NCBI GenBank assembly: GCA_002389665.1
Contig: DGNO01000006.1
Location: forward strand, 223,800-287,799
Reading direction: 5' to 3'
DNA length: 64,000 nucleotides
Source of the DNA: Rhodobiaceae bacterium UBA4490
GTDB lineage: Bacteria; Pseudomonadota; Alphaproteobacteria; Parvibaculales; Parvibaculaceae
Part shown: positions 9,793 to 18,649 of the stretch, in pieces
How positions within the stretch are numbered: the first letter of the stretch is position 1
How the letters are laid out: every line of letters begins with the position of its first letter
The notes under the pieces: generated by a model
What the model saw: the letters and a program-made list of their open reading frames with translations, nothing else
Told to the model about the DNA's origin: nothing
Database searches by the model: none
Translations under genes and position numbers: made by a program

Positions 9793-10274
9793 GCCTGCGT
9801 GTGGAAGAGGCGGGTCCGGCGCTCATTCCCGTCATGGCGGCGCTTCATAAAATGTCGTTTCCCCGTCCCTGGGGCAGAGAGGAACTGGCCGAGCTTCTGG
9901 CGATGCCCGGCGCCTTTGCGCTGATGGGTTTCGACGGTGAGGCGCCTTGCGGCTTCATTCTGATGCGCGCCGCAGCCGGTGAAGCGGAAATTCTCACCAT
10001 CGCGGTGCTGCCGGACCGCCGGGGCGCGGGTCTCGGGAACCTTCTTGTCGAGGCCGCGCTTCGCCGCGCGCAGGATAAAGGCGCGGAAGTTTGCTTTTTG
10101 GAAGTCGCCGAGGAAAACGCGCCTGCCCGCGCCCTATATGTCAAAACGGGCTTTGAGGTGAGCGGCAAGCGGGAAGGTTATTACAGCGCCGAAGAAGGCG
10201 CGGGAGCGAACGCGCTGATCATGCGCCGCGCGCTTGCAAAGGATGGCGGCGGCACGGGGTGCGCGCAGAGCTAA
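9789..10274 (+). CDS. rimI: Ribosomal protein S18 alanine N-acetyltransferase RimI
   Basis: GNAT-family acetyltransferase, 161 residues. It shows the acetyl-CoA binding segment ILTIAVLPDRRGAGLGNLL near residues 65-83 (the R/Q-x-x-G-x-G/A pattern as RRGAGLG) and the LEVAEENAPARALYVKTGF motif typical of RimI near 102-120. Placement directly after tsaB with a 4-base overlap strongly supports RimI over another GNAT. A terminator-like hairpin follows its stop. Confidence 0.92.
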   Translation: MSLRVEEAGPALIPVMAALHKMSFPRPWGREELAELLAMPGAFALMGFDGEAPCGFILMRAAAGEAEILTIAVLPDRRGAGLGNLLVEAALRRAQDKGAEVCFLEVAEENAPARALYVKTGFEVSGKREGYYSAEEGAGANALIMRRALAKDGGGTGCAQS

Positions 10275-10296
10275 AAACCTCTGCTTTTTGAGGGTT
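10271..10296 (+). terminator. Terminator-like hairpin after rimI
   Basis: AAAACCTC pairs with GAGGGTTTT (one bulged G) around a T-rich loop, then TTTTAT. It begins at the rimI stop. The stem is modest, so this is only a likely terminator. Confidence 0.45.
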
Positions 10297-10339
10297 TTAT
10301 CCCAAAACGGATGGACAGCCGGTTTGGGTGACATCCGTC

Positions 10340-10367
10340 TTTACAGGCGGTAAACTAATGGTCTAAT
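10340..10367 (+). promoter_or_regulatory. Candidate sigma-70 promoter of the Fur-family gene
   Basis: TTTACA (10340-10345) and TCTAAT (10362-10367) are separated by 16 bases, about 90 bases before the Fur-family start. Good hexamers, but no experimental or comparative support is available here. Confidence 0.45.
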
Positions 10368-10456
10368 TCCGCCGGGGTTCACCCGCCTGCGGTTTTGACG
10401 GCGAGCGCCGCCGGAGCCGGGCTTGGATTAACGATGCAACAGCGAACGGAACCTGC

Positions 10457-10912
10457 ATGACATCGACGGAGCGCATTGAACACACGACCGATGACAGCCA
10501 CCGGCTGGAAAATCTGTGCATGGAAAAAGGCATGCGCATGACCGACCAGCGCCGGGTGATTGCGCGCGTGCTTTCCATTGCCGACGATCATCCGGATGTG
10601 GAAGAGGTCTACCGGCGCGCCTCCAAGGTGGATGACCGCATTTCCATCGCCACCGTTTACCGCACCGTGCGCCTTTTCGAGGAAGCGGGCATTCTGGAGC
10701 GGCACGATTTTCGCGACGGGCGCTCGCGCTACGAACAGGTGACGGAAGACCATCACGACCACCTGATCAATTTGCAGACTGGCGAGGTGATCGAGTTCCA
10801 CAATGAGGAAATCGAGAAGCTTCAAGAAATTGTCGCACGCGAGCTTGGCTTCAAGCTGGTAGATCATAGGCTGGAGCTTTATGGGGTTCCGCTGAAAAAG
10901 CCGGAGAACTGA
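10457..10912 (+). CDS. Fur-family metalloregulator (Fur/Mur type)
   Basis: A 151-residue Fur protein: winged-helix domain with MTDQRRVIARVL and the recognition helix region ISIATVYRTVRLFEEAGIL near 62-80, then a metal-binding/dimerisation domain with EDHHDHLINLQTGEVIEF near 96-113. The only Cys is in the N-terminal helix and the C-terminal CxxC pairs of enterobacterial Fur are absent, as usual for alphaproteobacterial Fur/Mur. In rhizobia the orthologue after rimI responds mainly to manganese (Mur). Whether this one senses Fe or Mn cannot be read from sequence. It has its own promoter candidate and is followed by plsC. Confidence 0.93.
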   Translation: MTSTERIEHTTDDSHRLENLCMEKGMRMTDQRRVIARVLSIADDHPDVEEVYRRASKVDDRISIATVYRTVRLFEEAGILERHDFRDGRSRYEQVTEDHHDHLINLQTGEVIEFHNEEIEKLQEIVARELGFKLVDHRLELYGVPLKKPEN

Positions 10913-10995
10913 GCCGGCTGAAACGGCGTTTCACGGCCCGCGGTCAGTAAGGTGACGGGCCGGACGGAAACAGGGCCTGGGGAGGGTCCGCTTCG

Positions 10996-11856
10996 ATGGG
11001 CACATTTCGCGCAGCGATCCTGCTGACCGGATTTATCGGCTCTTCGCTTCTGGCCATGCCGTTTCAGTGGCTGGCGCTGAAACTCGATCTGCCTGTCGCC
11101 AAGAAGATTCCGAATTTCTTTCACCGCTGGCTCTGCCGCCTGATCGGCATCAGGGTGCATGTGGAAGGCGAGCCCTTCCGGGACGGCGCCTGTCTGCTTG
11201 CCTCCAACCACGTTTCCTGGCTCGACATTCCGGTGCTGGGGTCTGTCCTGCCGCTTTCCTTTGTGGCCAAAAAAGAAGTCGGCGCCTGGCCGTTCTTCGG
11301 CACGCTCGCCCGGCTGCAGCGCACCGTCTTTGTCGACCGCGACGCGCGCGCCAAGGTGGGCGAACAGCGCAACGAGATTTTCCAGCGCATTGCCGATGGC
11401 GACACGCTGGTGCTTTTCCCGGAAGGCACCTCCGGGGACGGCAATCAGGTTCTCCCCTTCAAAAGCGCGCTGATGAGCGTGGCTCAGCTGGCCGTCGGGC
11501 AGGGCGAGGAGGCGGAACCGGTCCTTGTGCAGCCGCTTTCGGTTGCCTATACGAGGCTCGCCGGCCTGCCTATGACCCGCAAGTTCCGCCCCTTCTTTGC
11601 CTGGTACGGCGATATGGACCTTTTCCCTCATCTTTGGGAGGCGTTCAGCCTCGGGCCCATCGATGTGGTGGTGGCGTTTCATGAGCCGGTGCATCTGGGC
11701 CAGGGGGGCAACCGCAAGCAATTGGCCGCTTATTGCCAGGCCTGCTCGGCGGCAGGGGTAGTGAATGCCATTATGGGCCGCGAGGAAATTGCGGTGAGCG
11801 GTCAAAAAGAGGCGTTTTTCGGCGATTCCGAGCCGGGCCGCCTTGCGGCGGAGTAA
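10996..11856 (+). CDS. plsC: 1-acyl-sn-glycerol-3-phosphate acyltransferase (PlsC family)
   Basis: Acylates lysophosphatidic acid to phosphatidic acid at the inner membrane. The 286 residues have an N-terminal hydrophobic helix (residues ~5-26), the catalytic NHVSWLD (HX4D box) at about 71-77 and the substrate-binding FPEGTSGDG near 141-149. PlsC and related lysophospholipid or ornithine-lipid acyltransferases (OlsA) share these motifs; OlsA is an alternative because such a gene also occurs near miaB/phoH in some relatives. Confidence 0.88.
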   Translation: MGTFRAAILLTGFIGSSLLAMPFQWLALKLDLPVAKKIPNFFHRWLCRLIGIRVHVEGEPFRDGACLLASNHVSWLDIPVLGSVLPLSFVAKKEVGAWPFFGTLARLQRTVFVDRDARAKVGEQRNEIFQRIADGDTLVLFPEGTSGDGNQVLPFKSALMSVAQLAVGQGEEAEPVLVQPLSVAYTRLAGLPMTRKFRPFFAWYGDMDLFPHLWEAFSLGPIDVVVAFHEPVHLGQGGNRKQLAAYCQACSAAGVVNAIMGREEIAVSGQKEAFFGDSEPGRLAAE

Positions 11857-12010
11857 AGCCGGTACGGCCCGCCCTTAACCTTTCCCCTATCGTTTCTCAC
11901 CCGGCGCCATGGTAATGTGGGCGCAAGGCGGTTATATGTGCCCGAAATGGCATTCCAGCGCCTCCGGCTCTGCCCGCGGCGCATCACGGCAACAGGAGTA
12001 ACAGCCAACA

Positions 12011-13435
12011 GTGGCGGATCGTTCTGACGCGGCGCACCAGGCAAATCATTTGCCGCAAGACCCGGCCCCTTCGGGGCGCAAAGTGTTCATCAAGACCTAT
12101 GGCTGCCAGATGAACGTCTATGACAGCGAGCGCATGTCGGACGTTCTCACCCCTATGGGCTTCAGCGAAACGGAAACGGCCGAAGACGCCGATCTCGTGA
12201 TACTGAACACTTGCCATATCCGCGAAAAGGCCGCCGAAAAAGTTTATTCGGAGCTCGGCCGGTTGCGCGTTCTGAAAGAAGAGCGTGCCGCCAAAGGTCT
12301 GAAAACCATGATCGGGGTTGCCGGCTGCGTGGCGCAGGCCGAAGGCGAGGAGATCATCCGCCGCGCCCCCGTCGTCGATATGGTGTTCGGGCCCCAGGCC
12401 TATCACCGCCTGCCTGAATTCATGGCCGAGGCCCAGCGCGGTACGCGCGGCCAGGTGGAAACGGATTTTCCGGTCGAAGACAAATTCGATGCGCTGCCCG
12501 CCGCCGAACAGAAAAAGACGCTGGCGCGCGGCCGCGCCGCGTTCCTGACCGTGCAGGAAGGCTGCGATAAGTTCTGCACGTTCTGCGTGGTGCCTTATAC
12601 GCGCGGTGCCGAGTTTTCCCGTCCCGTTCAGCGCATCGAAGCGGAAGCGCGCCGCCTTGCAGAGGCGGGCGTGCGCGAGATCACGCTTCTGGGGCAAAAC
12701 GTCAATGCGTTTCATGGGCGGGGGCCGGACGGGGCGGACTGGCCACTCGGCAAACTGATCCGGCATCTGGCCAGGGTCGATGGGATCGAGCGCATCCGTT
12801 ACACGACGAGCCATCCGCGCGACATGGACGGCGCGTTGATCGAAGCGCATGGCGATGTACCCGAGCTCATGCCTTATCTCCATTTGCCGGTGCAATCGGG
12901 CTCGGACCGGATTCTGGAAGCGATGAACCGTCAGCACACGGCGGAAAGCTATGTGCGGCTTGTCGAGCGTATTCGCGCGGCGCGGCCCGACATCGCACTC
13001 TCGTCCGATTTCATTGTCGGTTTTCCAGGCGAGACGGAAGCCGATTTCGAGGCAACGCTCGATCTTGTGCGCGAAGTGAAATACGCCCAGGCCTATTCCT
13101 TCAAATATTCGCCCCGCCCCGGCACGCCCGCAGCAGGCGAAGAAGAGCAATTGCCCGAGGACGTCAAATCCGAGCGCCTGCAGCGCTTGCAGGCGCTGCT
13201 CAACGAGCAGCAGCTTGTCTTCAACGCGTCATGCGAGGGCCGCATCATGCCGGTTCTGCTCGACCGGCGCGGGCGCAAGCAAGGCCAGCTTGTAGGCCGC
13301 AGCCCCTATCTGCAATCGGTGGTGGTGAGCGCGCCGGAAAGCGTTTTCGGCGCCATCGTGCCGGTCAAGGTACTGCGCGGCGGGGCGAACAGTTTGGACG
13401 GTGAACTTGTTGAAACGGCAGCGGCAGCGGAATGA
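12011..13435 (+). CDS. miaB: tRNA-2-methylthio-N6-dimethylallyladenosine synthase MiaB
   Basis: Radical-SAM methylthiotransferase that converts i6A37 to ms2i6A37 in tRNA. It has the N-terminal UPF0004 domain beginning [18 protein letters not shown] with Cys ligands ([19 protein letters not shown]), the radical-SAM triad at residues 185, 189 and 192 (CDKFCTFC), and a C-terminal TRAM domain. The start is GTG at 12011, preceded by CAGGAGT at about 11994. 474 residues is normal. It heads the packed miaB-phoH-ybeY-corC-lnt run found in many proteobacteria. Confidence 0.96.
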   Translation: MADRSDAAHQANHLPQDPAPSGRKVFIKTYGCQMNVYDSERMSDVLTPMGFSETETAEDADLVILNTCHIREKAAEKVYSELGRLRVLKEERAAKGLKTMIGVAGCVAQAEGEEIIRRAPVVDMVFGPQAYHRLPEFMAEAQRGTRGQVETDFPVEDKFDALPAAEQKKTLARGRAAFLTVQEGCDKFCTFCVVPYTRGAEFSRPVQRIEAEARRLAEAGVREITLLGQNVNAFHGRGPDGADWPLGKLIRHLARVDGIERIRYTTSHPRDMDGALIEAHGDVPELMPYLHLPVQSGSDRILEAMNRQHTAESYVRLVERIRAARPDIALSSDFIVGFPGETEADFEATLDLVREVKYAQAYSFKYSPRPGTPAAGEEEQLPEDVKSERLQRLQALLNEQQLVFNASCEGRIMPVLLDRRGRKQGQLVGRSPYLQSVVVSAPESVFGAIVPVKVLRGGANSLDGELVETAAAAE

Positions 13436-13481
13436 TCGCGGGGCTCCCGCCTCGTTCCGGGCCTAATATCGTGAGGGTCTA

Positions 13482-14510
13482 TTGACGGCATCTCAGGCGA
13501 CGACACAAAGCAGCTCCGGCAGCCTCATTCTCGATTTCGACGACAACCGCTATTTGACCGAATTGTTCGGCGAGCATGATGCGAACCTGGCGCGGATCGA
13601 AAGCGCCCTTGGCGTGGAAGCCACGGCGCGCGGCAATCAGCTCGTTATTTCCGGCAGTCCGGATGCCCGCGATCAGGCGGAGATGATCGTGCGCGATCTT
13701 TATGCCCGCCTGAAAGAAGGGCTGGAAGTGACGGCGGGCGAGGTCGACGGCGCCATCCGCATGGCCAAGGCGCCGAAGGAAGATCAGGCGCGCGGCTCGG
13801 GCTCCGATAAAGCGCTGCAGATCGTCACGCGCCGCCGGCTCATTGCCCCGCGCTCACCCACGCAAGGGACCTATATCGACGCGCTCAAACGCCATGAGCT
13901 TGTCTTCGGTGTGGGGCCGGCCGGTACGGGGAAAACCTATCTTGCCGTCGCCATGGCCGTATCCATGCTGATGCAGAAGAAAGTGGACCGGATCATTCTC
14001 TCGCGCCCGGCGGTGGAAGCGGGTGAGCGGCTCGGCTTCCTGCCCGGCGACTTGCGCGAGAAGATCGATCCTTATCTGCGCCCGCTTTACGATGCGCTTT
14101 ACGACACGCTGCCCGGCGAGCAGGTGATGAAGGGGATCGAATCCGGTGAGATCGAAGTTGCCCCGCTCGCCTTCATGCGCGGGCGCACGCTGGCCAATTC
14201 CTTCGTCATTCTCGATGAAGCGCAAAACTGCACGCCGGTGCAGATGAAAATGTTTCTGACCCGGCTCGGCGAAAACGGGCGCATGGCGATCACCGGCGAT
14301 CCGAGCCAGGTGGATTTGCCGCTCGGCGCCAAATCGGGGTTGAATGAGGCGCTGCATATTCTCAAAGGGGTGGAAGGCGTTGCGACCGTCCAGTTCACCA
14401 ATGAGGATGTGGTGCGCCATCCGCTGGTCACGCGCATCGTTCAGGCATACGGTGCTCAAGAACAAACGCTGCTCACGCGGACCGGCGGCAAAGCGAAGGC
14501 GGGAGAGTGA
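13482..14510 (+). CDS. PhoH-like ATPase (YbeZ)
   Basis: A 342-residue P-loop ATPase of the PhoH/YbeZ type, associated with the endoribonuclease YbeY and ribosome quality control. It shows an N-terminal KH-like region, Walker A GPAGTGKTYLAV near 145-156, and Walker B FVILDEAQNCT near 241-251. The start is a TTG at 13482 with GTGAGGG five bases upstream; no ATG lies at a reasonable position. It touches ybeY: the phoH TGA overlaps the ybeY start, so expression is coupled. Confidence 0.94.
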   Translation: MTASQATTQSSSGSLILDFDDNRYLTELFGEHDANLARIESALGVEATARGNQLVISGSPDARDQAEMIVRDLYARLKEGLEVTAGEVDGAIRMAKAPKEDQARGSGSDKALQIVTRRRLIAPRSPTQGTYIDALKRHELVFGVGPAGTGKTYLAVAMAVSMLMQKKVDRIILSRPAVEAGERLGFLPGDLREKIDPYLRPLYDALYDTLPGEQVMKGIESGEIEVAPLAFMRGRTLANSFVILDEAQNCTPVQMKMFLTRLGENGRMAITGDPSQVDLPLGAKSGLNEALHILKGVEGVATVQFTNEDVVRHPLVTRIVQAYGAQEQTLLTRTGGKAKAGE

Positions 14511-15103
14511 TGGAAGACGGGTCTGGAAGCAGTCGCCCGCCCGGCACGCAAAGCCGGGCGCCCCTGCTTGAAACGGAAATCGGCCACCAAAGCGGCGGCT
14601 GGCAGATCGAAACGGAAGAACTTCTCCTGCGCGCCTTTCAAACGGCTTTCGCCGAGGCGCTGGCCTTCCCCGAAACCCATTGGCCGCCAGAGGCGGGCCG
14701 CGCCGAGCTTTCGGTGCTGCTGGCCGACGATGTTTTCGTGCAAAGTCTCAACCGCAAATTCCGCGGCAAGGACAAGCCGACCAACGTGCTCTCCTTTCCC
14801 GCGCCGCCTGTGCTCTCGCCCGCGTTTCCTGGCGGGGAAGCGGGCCTTGCGCTCGGCGATATCGTCTTCGGTTTTGAGACGGTGGCGCGCGAGGCAGGCG
14901 AGCAGGGCAAGACATTCGATGCCCATTTGCAGCATTTGGCCGTTCACGGGCTGCTTCATTTGCTAGACTATGACCATCAGTCGGATGACGAAGCCGAAAC
15001 GATGGAAGCGTATGAAAGACAGATTCTGGCAAAGCTGGGTGTCGGCGATCCTTATGCCGATGATGCGCCTGGTCCAGTACGCGCAGCAGGAGAGCGGGCA
15101 TGA
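14510..15103 (+). CDS. ybeY: Endoribonuclease YbeY (rRNA maturation factor)
   Basis: Zn-dependent single-strand endoribonuclease for 16S rRNA 3'-end maturation and ribosome quality control. The metal motif HGLLHLLDYDH (three His at about 146, 150 and 156) is intact. The 197-residue form starts at ATG 14510, whose A is the last base of the phoH TGA; a GTG one codon earlier is the alternative. The N-terminal 35 residues are longer than in E. coli and rich in Ser/Gly/Glu. It overlaps corC by four bases. Confidence 0.95.
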   Translation: MEDGSGSSRPPGTQSRAPLLETEIGHQSGGWQIETEELLLRAFQTAFAEALAFPETHWPPEAGRAELSVLLADDVFVQSLNRKFRGKDKPTNVLSFPAPPVLSPAFPGGEAGLALGDIVFGFETVAREAGEQGKTFDAHLQHLAVHGLLHLLDYDHQSDDEAETMEAYERQILAKLGVGDPYADDAPGPVRAAGERA

Positions 15104-16119
15104 GCGATCTGACCCGTGAGCATCTGGCCGGTGTGAAACTCACCGCGCAAACCCCGCCCGCCCCGCGCCCGCGCGGGCCATTTTCAAAACTGCTCACCCT
15201 TCTGCGCGGCGGCGAGGAAAAAAGCCTGCGCGAGCGGCTGCGCTATCTCGTGCGTATGCGCGATGATAAAGGCGAGCGGCTGACGCCCATCGAGCGGCAC
15301 ATGCTCATGAACACGCTCTCCTTCGGGGAGAAGCGGGTGCTCGATGTCATGGTGCCGCGCGCCGACATCGTGGCCATCGAGGAAAATGCCAGCCTGGAAG
15401 AAATCCTGCGTATCTGCGGGGACAGCGCCCATTCGCGCATGCCCGTCTTCCGTGAGACGCTGGATGATCCCATCGGCATGCTGCATATCAAGGACGTGCT
15501 GGCCTGGATGGCGAAGGATGAAAGTGAACGCGGCGCCTTTTCGCTTCTTTCTCTGCGCCGTGATGCGCTTTTCGTACCCCCTTCCATGCGCGCGCTCGAC
15601 CTCTTGTTGAAGATGCAATCGACCCGCGTGCATCTTGCCCTCGTGATCGATGAATATGGCGGCACGGACGGGCTCGTTACCATCGAGGATTTGGTCGAGG
15701 AAATCGTCGGCGATATCGAAGACGAACATGACGAGCCCGAAGCGCCCGATTTCGTCTGGCGCGACGATGGCACGCTGATGGCCGATGCCCGCGCCTCGAT
15801 TGAGGATCTGGAAGACATGATCGGCATGAAGCTGGTCGATGAGGAATTCGAGGACGATGCCGACACGCTGGCGGGCCTGCTTTTCACGCTGGTCGGCCGT
15901 GTGCCCCAGCGCGGCGAGTTGATCTCCCATCCGCTCGGCCTCGAGTTCGAAGTGCGCGATGCCGATCCGCGCCGCATCAAGCGGCTGCGCATTCATTTGC
16001 CCGCCCGCGGCAAGGAAGAAGAGGAAGCGGCCTCTGCCGATGGCACAGGAGAGGACGCGCCCGGCGAGGCGGACGCCGAGGCCGGTAAGCCCGCCTCCCC
16101 GGAAAACGGGCAGACATGA
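15100..16119 (+). CDS. corC: CorC-like CBS-domain transport-associated protein
   Basis: 339 residues with two CBS domains (VMVPRADIVAIEENASLEEIL near 82-102; FVPPSMRALDLLLKMQ near 162-178, with LVIDEYGGTDGLVTIEDLVEEIVGDI after it) and a C-terminal CorC/HlyC transporter-associated domain (RASIEDLEDMIG onward). It lacks the membrane DUF21 domain, as do CorC/YbeX proteins encoded between ybeY and lnt. A role in Mg/Co handling is inferred from the family. The C-terminus is a low-complexity Glu/Ala tail. It abuts lnt with no gap. Confidence 0.9.
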   Translation: MSDLTREHLAGVKLTAQTPPAPRPRGPFSKLLTLLRGGEEKSLRERLRYLVRMRDDKGERLTPIERHMLMNTLSFGEKRVLDVMVPRADIVAIEENASLEEILRICGDSAHSRMPVFRETLDDPIGMLHIKDVLAWMAKDESERGAFSLLSLRRDALFVPPSMRALDLLLKMQSTRVHLALVIDEYGGTDGLVTIEDLVEEIVGDIEDEHDEPEAPDFVWRDDGTLMADARASIEDLEDMIGMKLVDEEFEDDADTLAGLLFTLVGRVPQRGELISHPLGLEFEVRDADPRRIKRLRIHLPARGKEEEEAASADGTGEDAPGEADAEAGKPASPENGQT

Positions 16120-17808
16120 ATGCAGCGCGATGAGGGGGCGGAAAGGTGGGCTCGCGGGCTCGAGACCTATGCGGCTTGGTTGTCGGGCCGCTCGCTTCTC
16201 GTGCGCATGGGGCTGGCATTGTTGGCCGGGGCGCTCAGCGCGCTGGCCTTCGAACCTTTTTCTTTTCCGCCGGTTTTCTTTCTCACGCTGCCGAGCCTCG
16301 TCTGGATGCTGGACGGGGTCGCCCCCTTCGGCCGCTGGGCCCCCGAAAGCAAAGGGGCGGGCATGGCGGCGGAAAGTGAGAAGGCGCGCTTCTGGCGGTC
16401 CTTCTTCAGCGCCTTTGCCATTGGCTGGGCCTTCGGCAGCGGCACGTTTCTCCTCGGCCTTTATTGGGTGGCCGAGGCATTTTATGTCGAGGCGGATGTC
16501 TTCGGCTGGATGGCGCCTTTCGCGGTTCTCTTTTTAAGTATCGGCCTTGGCCTCTTCACCGGGCTTTCCTGTTCCCTCGCCCGCCTTTTCTGGGTGGCGG
16601 GCTATGGCCGCCTTGCGGTCCTTGCCGTTTGCTGGACGGCGGGGGAATGGCTGCGCGGCCATGTGCTGACCGGCTTCCCCTGGAACACGATGGCGCAGGG
16701 CACGGTGGCGAGCGATGCGATGATGCAGTCCGTGGCGCTATTGGGGCCCTACGGTCTTGGCTTCGTGGTGTTTCTGGCCGCTTGCGGGCTTGCCGCTTAC
16801 GACCCGCGTTTTGCGTATGAGCGCAGCGCTCTTTCGCGGGCGATCTGGCAGGCGCCCATGGCAGCGCTGCTGGTGCTGGCGCTGTTGTGGATCGGCGGGG
16901 CCTTGCGTCTTGCAACGGCGGGGGAGGAAACGGTGGCGGGGGTGCGCCTGCGCGTCGTTCAGCCCAACATTCCCCAAGACCAGAAATGGCTGAAGGAAAA
17001 CCGCACCTCGATCGTCGGCCAATATATGCGCCTCAGCGCTTCAGCGCCCTCCGACTTTACCCATCTCATCTGGCCGGAATCGGCGCTGCCCTTTTTGCTG
17101 GAGCGTGAGCCGATCCTGCGCCGCGCTTTCGGGCGGCTTCTGGAGCCCGGCCAAAGTCTTATTCTGGGTGCGGTGCGCTCGGAACCTGCCGAAGAGCCCG
17201 GCCAGCGCGATCATTATTTCAACGCCGTTCACGTTATCGGCGATGAAGGGGACATTCTGGCGACCTACGACAAGGCGCATCTCGTGCCCTTCGGCGAATA
17301 TCTGCCGATGCAGGGGCTGTTGGAGGCGATTGGCCTTGAGCAATTGACGCGCCTGCGCGGCGGCTATGCAAGCGGGCCGGGCCCTATGACGCTTGCCGTG
17401 CCGGATGCGCCCGCCGTCAGCCCGCTTGTTTGTTATGAGATCATCTTTCCCGGCAAGGTGACGGCCCGCGGGCCCCGCCCCGGCTGGATCGTCAATGTGA
17501 CGAACGATGCCTGGTTCGGCACGTCCGGCGGGCCTTACCAGCATCTTGCCCAGGCGCGCCTGAGAGCCGTGGAAGAGGGGCTAGCCGTGGTGCGCGCCGC
17601 CAATACCGGCATCTCGGCCGTGATCGATCCTTACGGCCGGCTCCTCGGGACCATCGGCATCGAGACCGAGGGCGTGCTCGACCGGCCGCTGCCCAAGGCC
17701 CTGGCGCCGACGCCATACGCAAGGTTCGGCGATTGGCTCCTCCTCCTCATGCTTTTCTCCGCGCTCAGCCTGGTGCTCGGCCGGGAAGCCCGGCTCCGGC
17801 GGGCCTGA
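16120..17808 (+). CDS. lnt: Apolipoprotein N-acyltransferase
   Basis: Inner-membrane enzyme that N-acylates the lipoprotein Cys, the last step of lipoprotein maturation. The N-terminal third is hydrophobic with about six to seven helices, followed by a periplasmic nitrilase-like domain. The catalytic triad is visible: Glu at 320 (WPESALPF), Lys at 385 (YDKAHLVPFGEYLP) and Cys at 438 (VCYEIIFPG). The C-terminal helix (LLLLMLFSALSLVLG) is present. The ATG immediately follows the corC TGA. Confidence 0.97.
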   Translation: MQRDEGAERWARGLETYAAWLSGRSLLVRMGLALLAGALSALAFEPFSFPPVFFLTLPSLVWMLDGVAPFGRWAPESKGAGMAAESEKARFWRSFFSAFAIGWAFGSGTFLLGLYWVAEAFYVEADVFGWMAPFAVLFLSIGLGLFTGLSCSLARLFWVAGYGRLAVLAVCWTAGEWLRGHVLTGFPWNTMAQGTVASDAMMQSVALLGPYGLGFVVFLAACGLAAYDPRFAYERSALSRAIWQAPMAALLVLALLWIGGALRLATAGEETVAGVRLRVVQPNIPQDQKWLKENRTSIVGQYMRLSASAPSDFTHLIWPESALPFLLEREPILRRAFGRLLEPGQSLILGAVRSEPAEEPGQRDHYFNAVHVIGDEGDILATYDKAHLVPFGEYLPMQGLLEAIGLEQLTRLRGGYASGPGPMTLAVPDAPAVSPLVCYEIIFPGKVTARGPRPGWIVNVTNDAWFGTSGGPYQHLAQARLRAVEEGLAVVRAANTGISAVIDPYGRLLGTIGIETEGVLDRPLPKALAPTPYARFGDWLLLLMLFSALSLVLGREARLRRA

Positions 17809-17982
17809 GGATATGGGCATAACGGGAAGTTGACTGCCGTCCGGCCGATTGCACCCGGTCCTGTCTCGGCGGTTGTGTTTTACTGACAACGACATAAACT
17901 CGTGATTCTTCCATGCTGTGCCGGGGTGGAGGTGGAAGAAAACGCGCGGCAGCTAAACCTTAGGTTGTGTTGAGCGGGAGGC

Positions 17983-18489
17983 ATGGATAATTTGGCGATA
18001 GATGCGGGAATGCCCGGAGCGGACAAGGCGCCGGCTGCCGGGGCAGTAGTAAAGGGGTCAGCGGTGGTACGAAAATCTCCCAATCCGATCGACATTCATG
18101 TGGGCGGCCGGGTGCGGATGCGCCGCATGCTGATCGGCATGAGCCAGGAAAAGCTGGGCGAGCAGCTGGGGCTGACCTTCCAGCAGGTTCAGAAATACGA
18201 AAAGGGCGCGAACCGGATCGGCGCGAGCCGCCTGTTCGAAATCTCGCGCATTCTGGGCGTGCCGGTGGATTTCTTCTTCGAAGGATTGGAGGCGGCGGCG
18301 CATAACGGTGCCTCGAACGGTTTTTCCGACACGAAGGAAGCCGGTTTCGATCTCGATGTGCTGGCGACGTCCGAAGGTATTCAGCTCAATTCGGCTTTCT
18401 TTTCCATCCGTGAGCCCGCCGTACGCAAACGGGTGCTCGATCTCGTCAAAACCCTCGGCAAGAGCGAAGAGCTGGGCGAAAGCCTCTAG
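17983..18489 (+). CDS. XRE-family helix-turn-helix regulator (PhrR-like)
   Basis: A 168-residue protein with one Cro/CI-type HTH domain (VRMRRMLIGMSQEKLGEQLG, then FQQVQKYEKGANRIGASRL, near residues 42-82) and a C-terminal tail beginning GFDLDVLATSEG. Proteins of this kind sit upstream of metK in many alphaproteobacteria; the Sinorhizobium member was named PhrR. Targets here are unknown. GGGAGG lies 5 bases before the ATG. A terminator hairpin separates it from metK. Confidence 0.9.
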   Translation: MDNLAIDAGMPGADKAPAAGAVVKGSAVVRKSPNPIDIHVGGRVRMRRMLIGMSQEKLGEQLGLTFQQVQKYEKGANRIGASRLFEISRILGVPVDFFFEGLEAAAHNGASNGFSDTKEAGFDLDVLATSEGIQLNSAFFSIREPAVRKRVLDLVKTLGKSEELGESL

Positions 18490-18580
18490 GTAAGGCGGTT
18501 GCTAATGGCGCGGGTCTCAGCGCGATTGGCGTCCTTTCGGTCTTGACCGCTTCCCCATTGCTTGCCACAACACGCAGGCG

Positions 18581-18604
18581 CCGGCGCAGGTTGCGCCGGT
18601 TTTC
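18581..18604 (+). terminator. Intrinsic terminator or attenuator hairpin in the metK leader
   Basis: CCGGCGCA (18581-18588) pairs perfectly with TGCGCCGG (18592-18599) over a 3-base loop and is followed by TTTT. It lies 46 bases before the metK TTG. I see no promoter between hairpin and metK, so metK transcription probably has to pass it, which suggests attenuation rather than simple termination. Confidence 0.7.
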
Positions 18605-18649
18605 TGTTGAGCCCGCCTTTGGGCCCGGCAGCCAACGAGGGAGAGGCAC

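Noticed and set aside
18490..18649. A known SAM riboswitch before metK
   Set aside because: I compared the leader by eye with SAM-I, SAM-II, SAM-V and SAM/SAH patterns and saw no match to the conserved cores. Only the terminator-like hairpin is supported.
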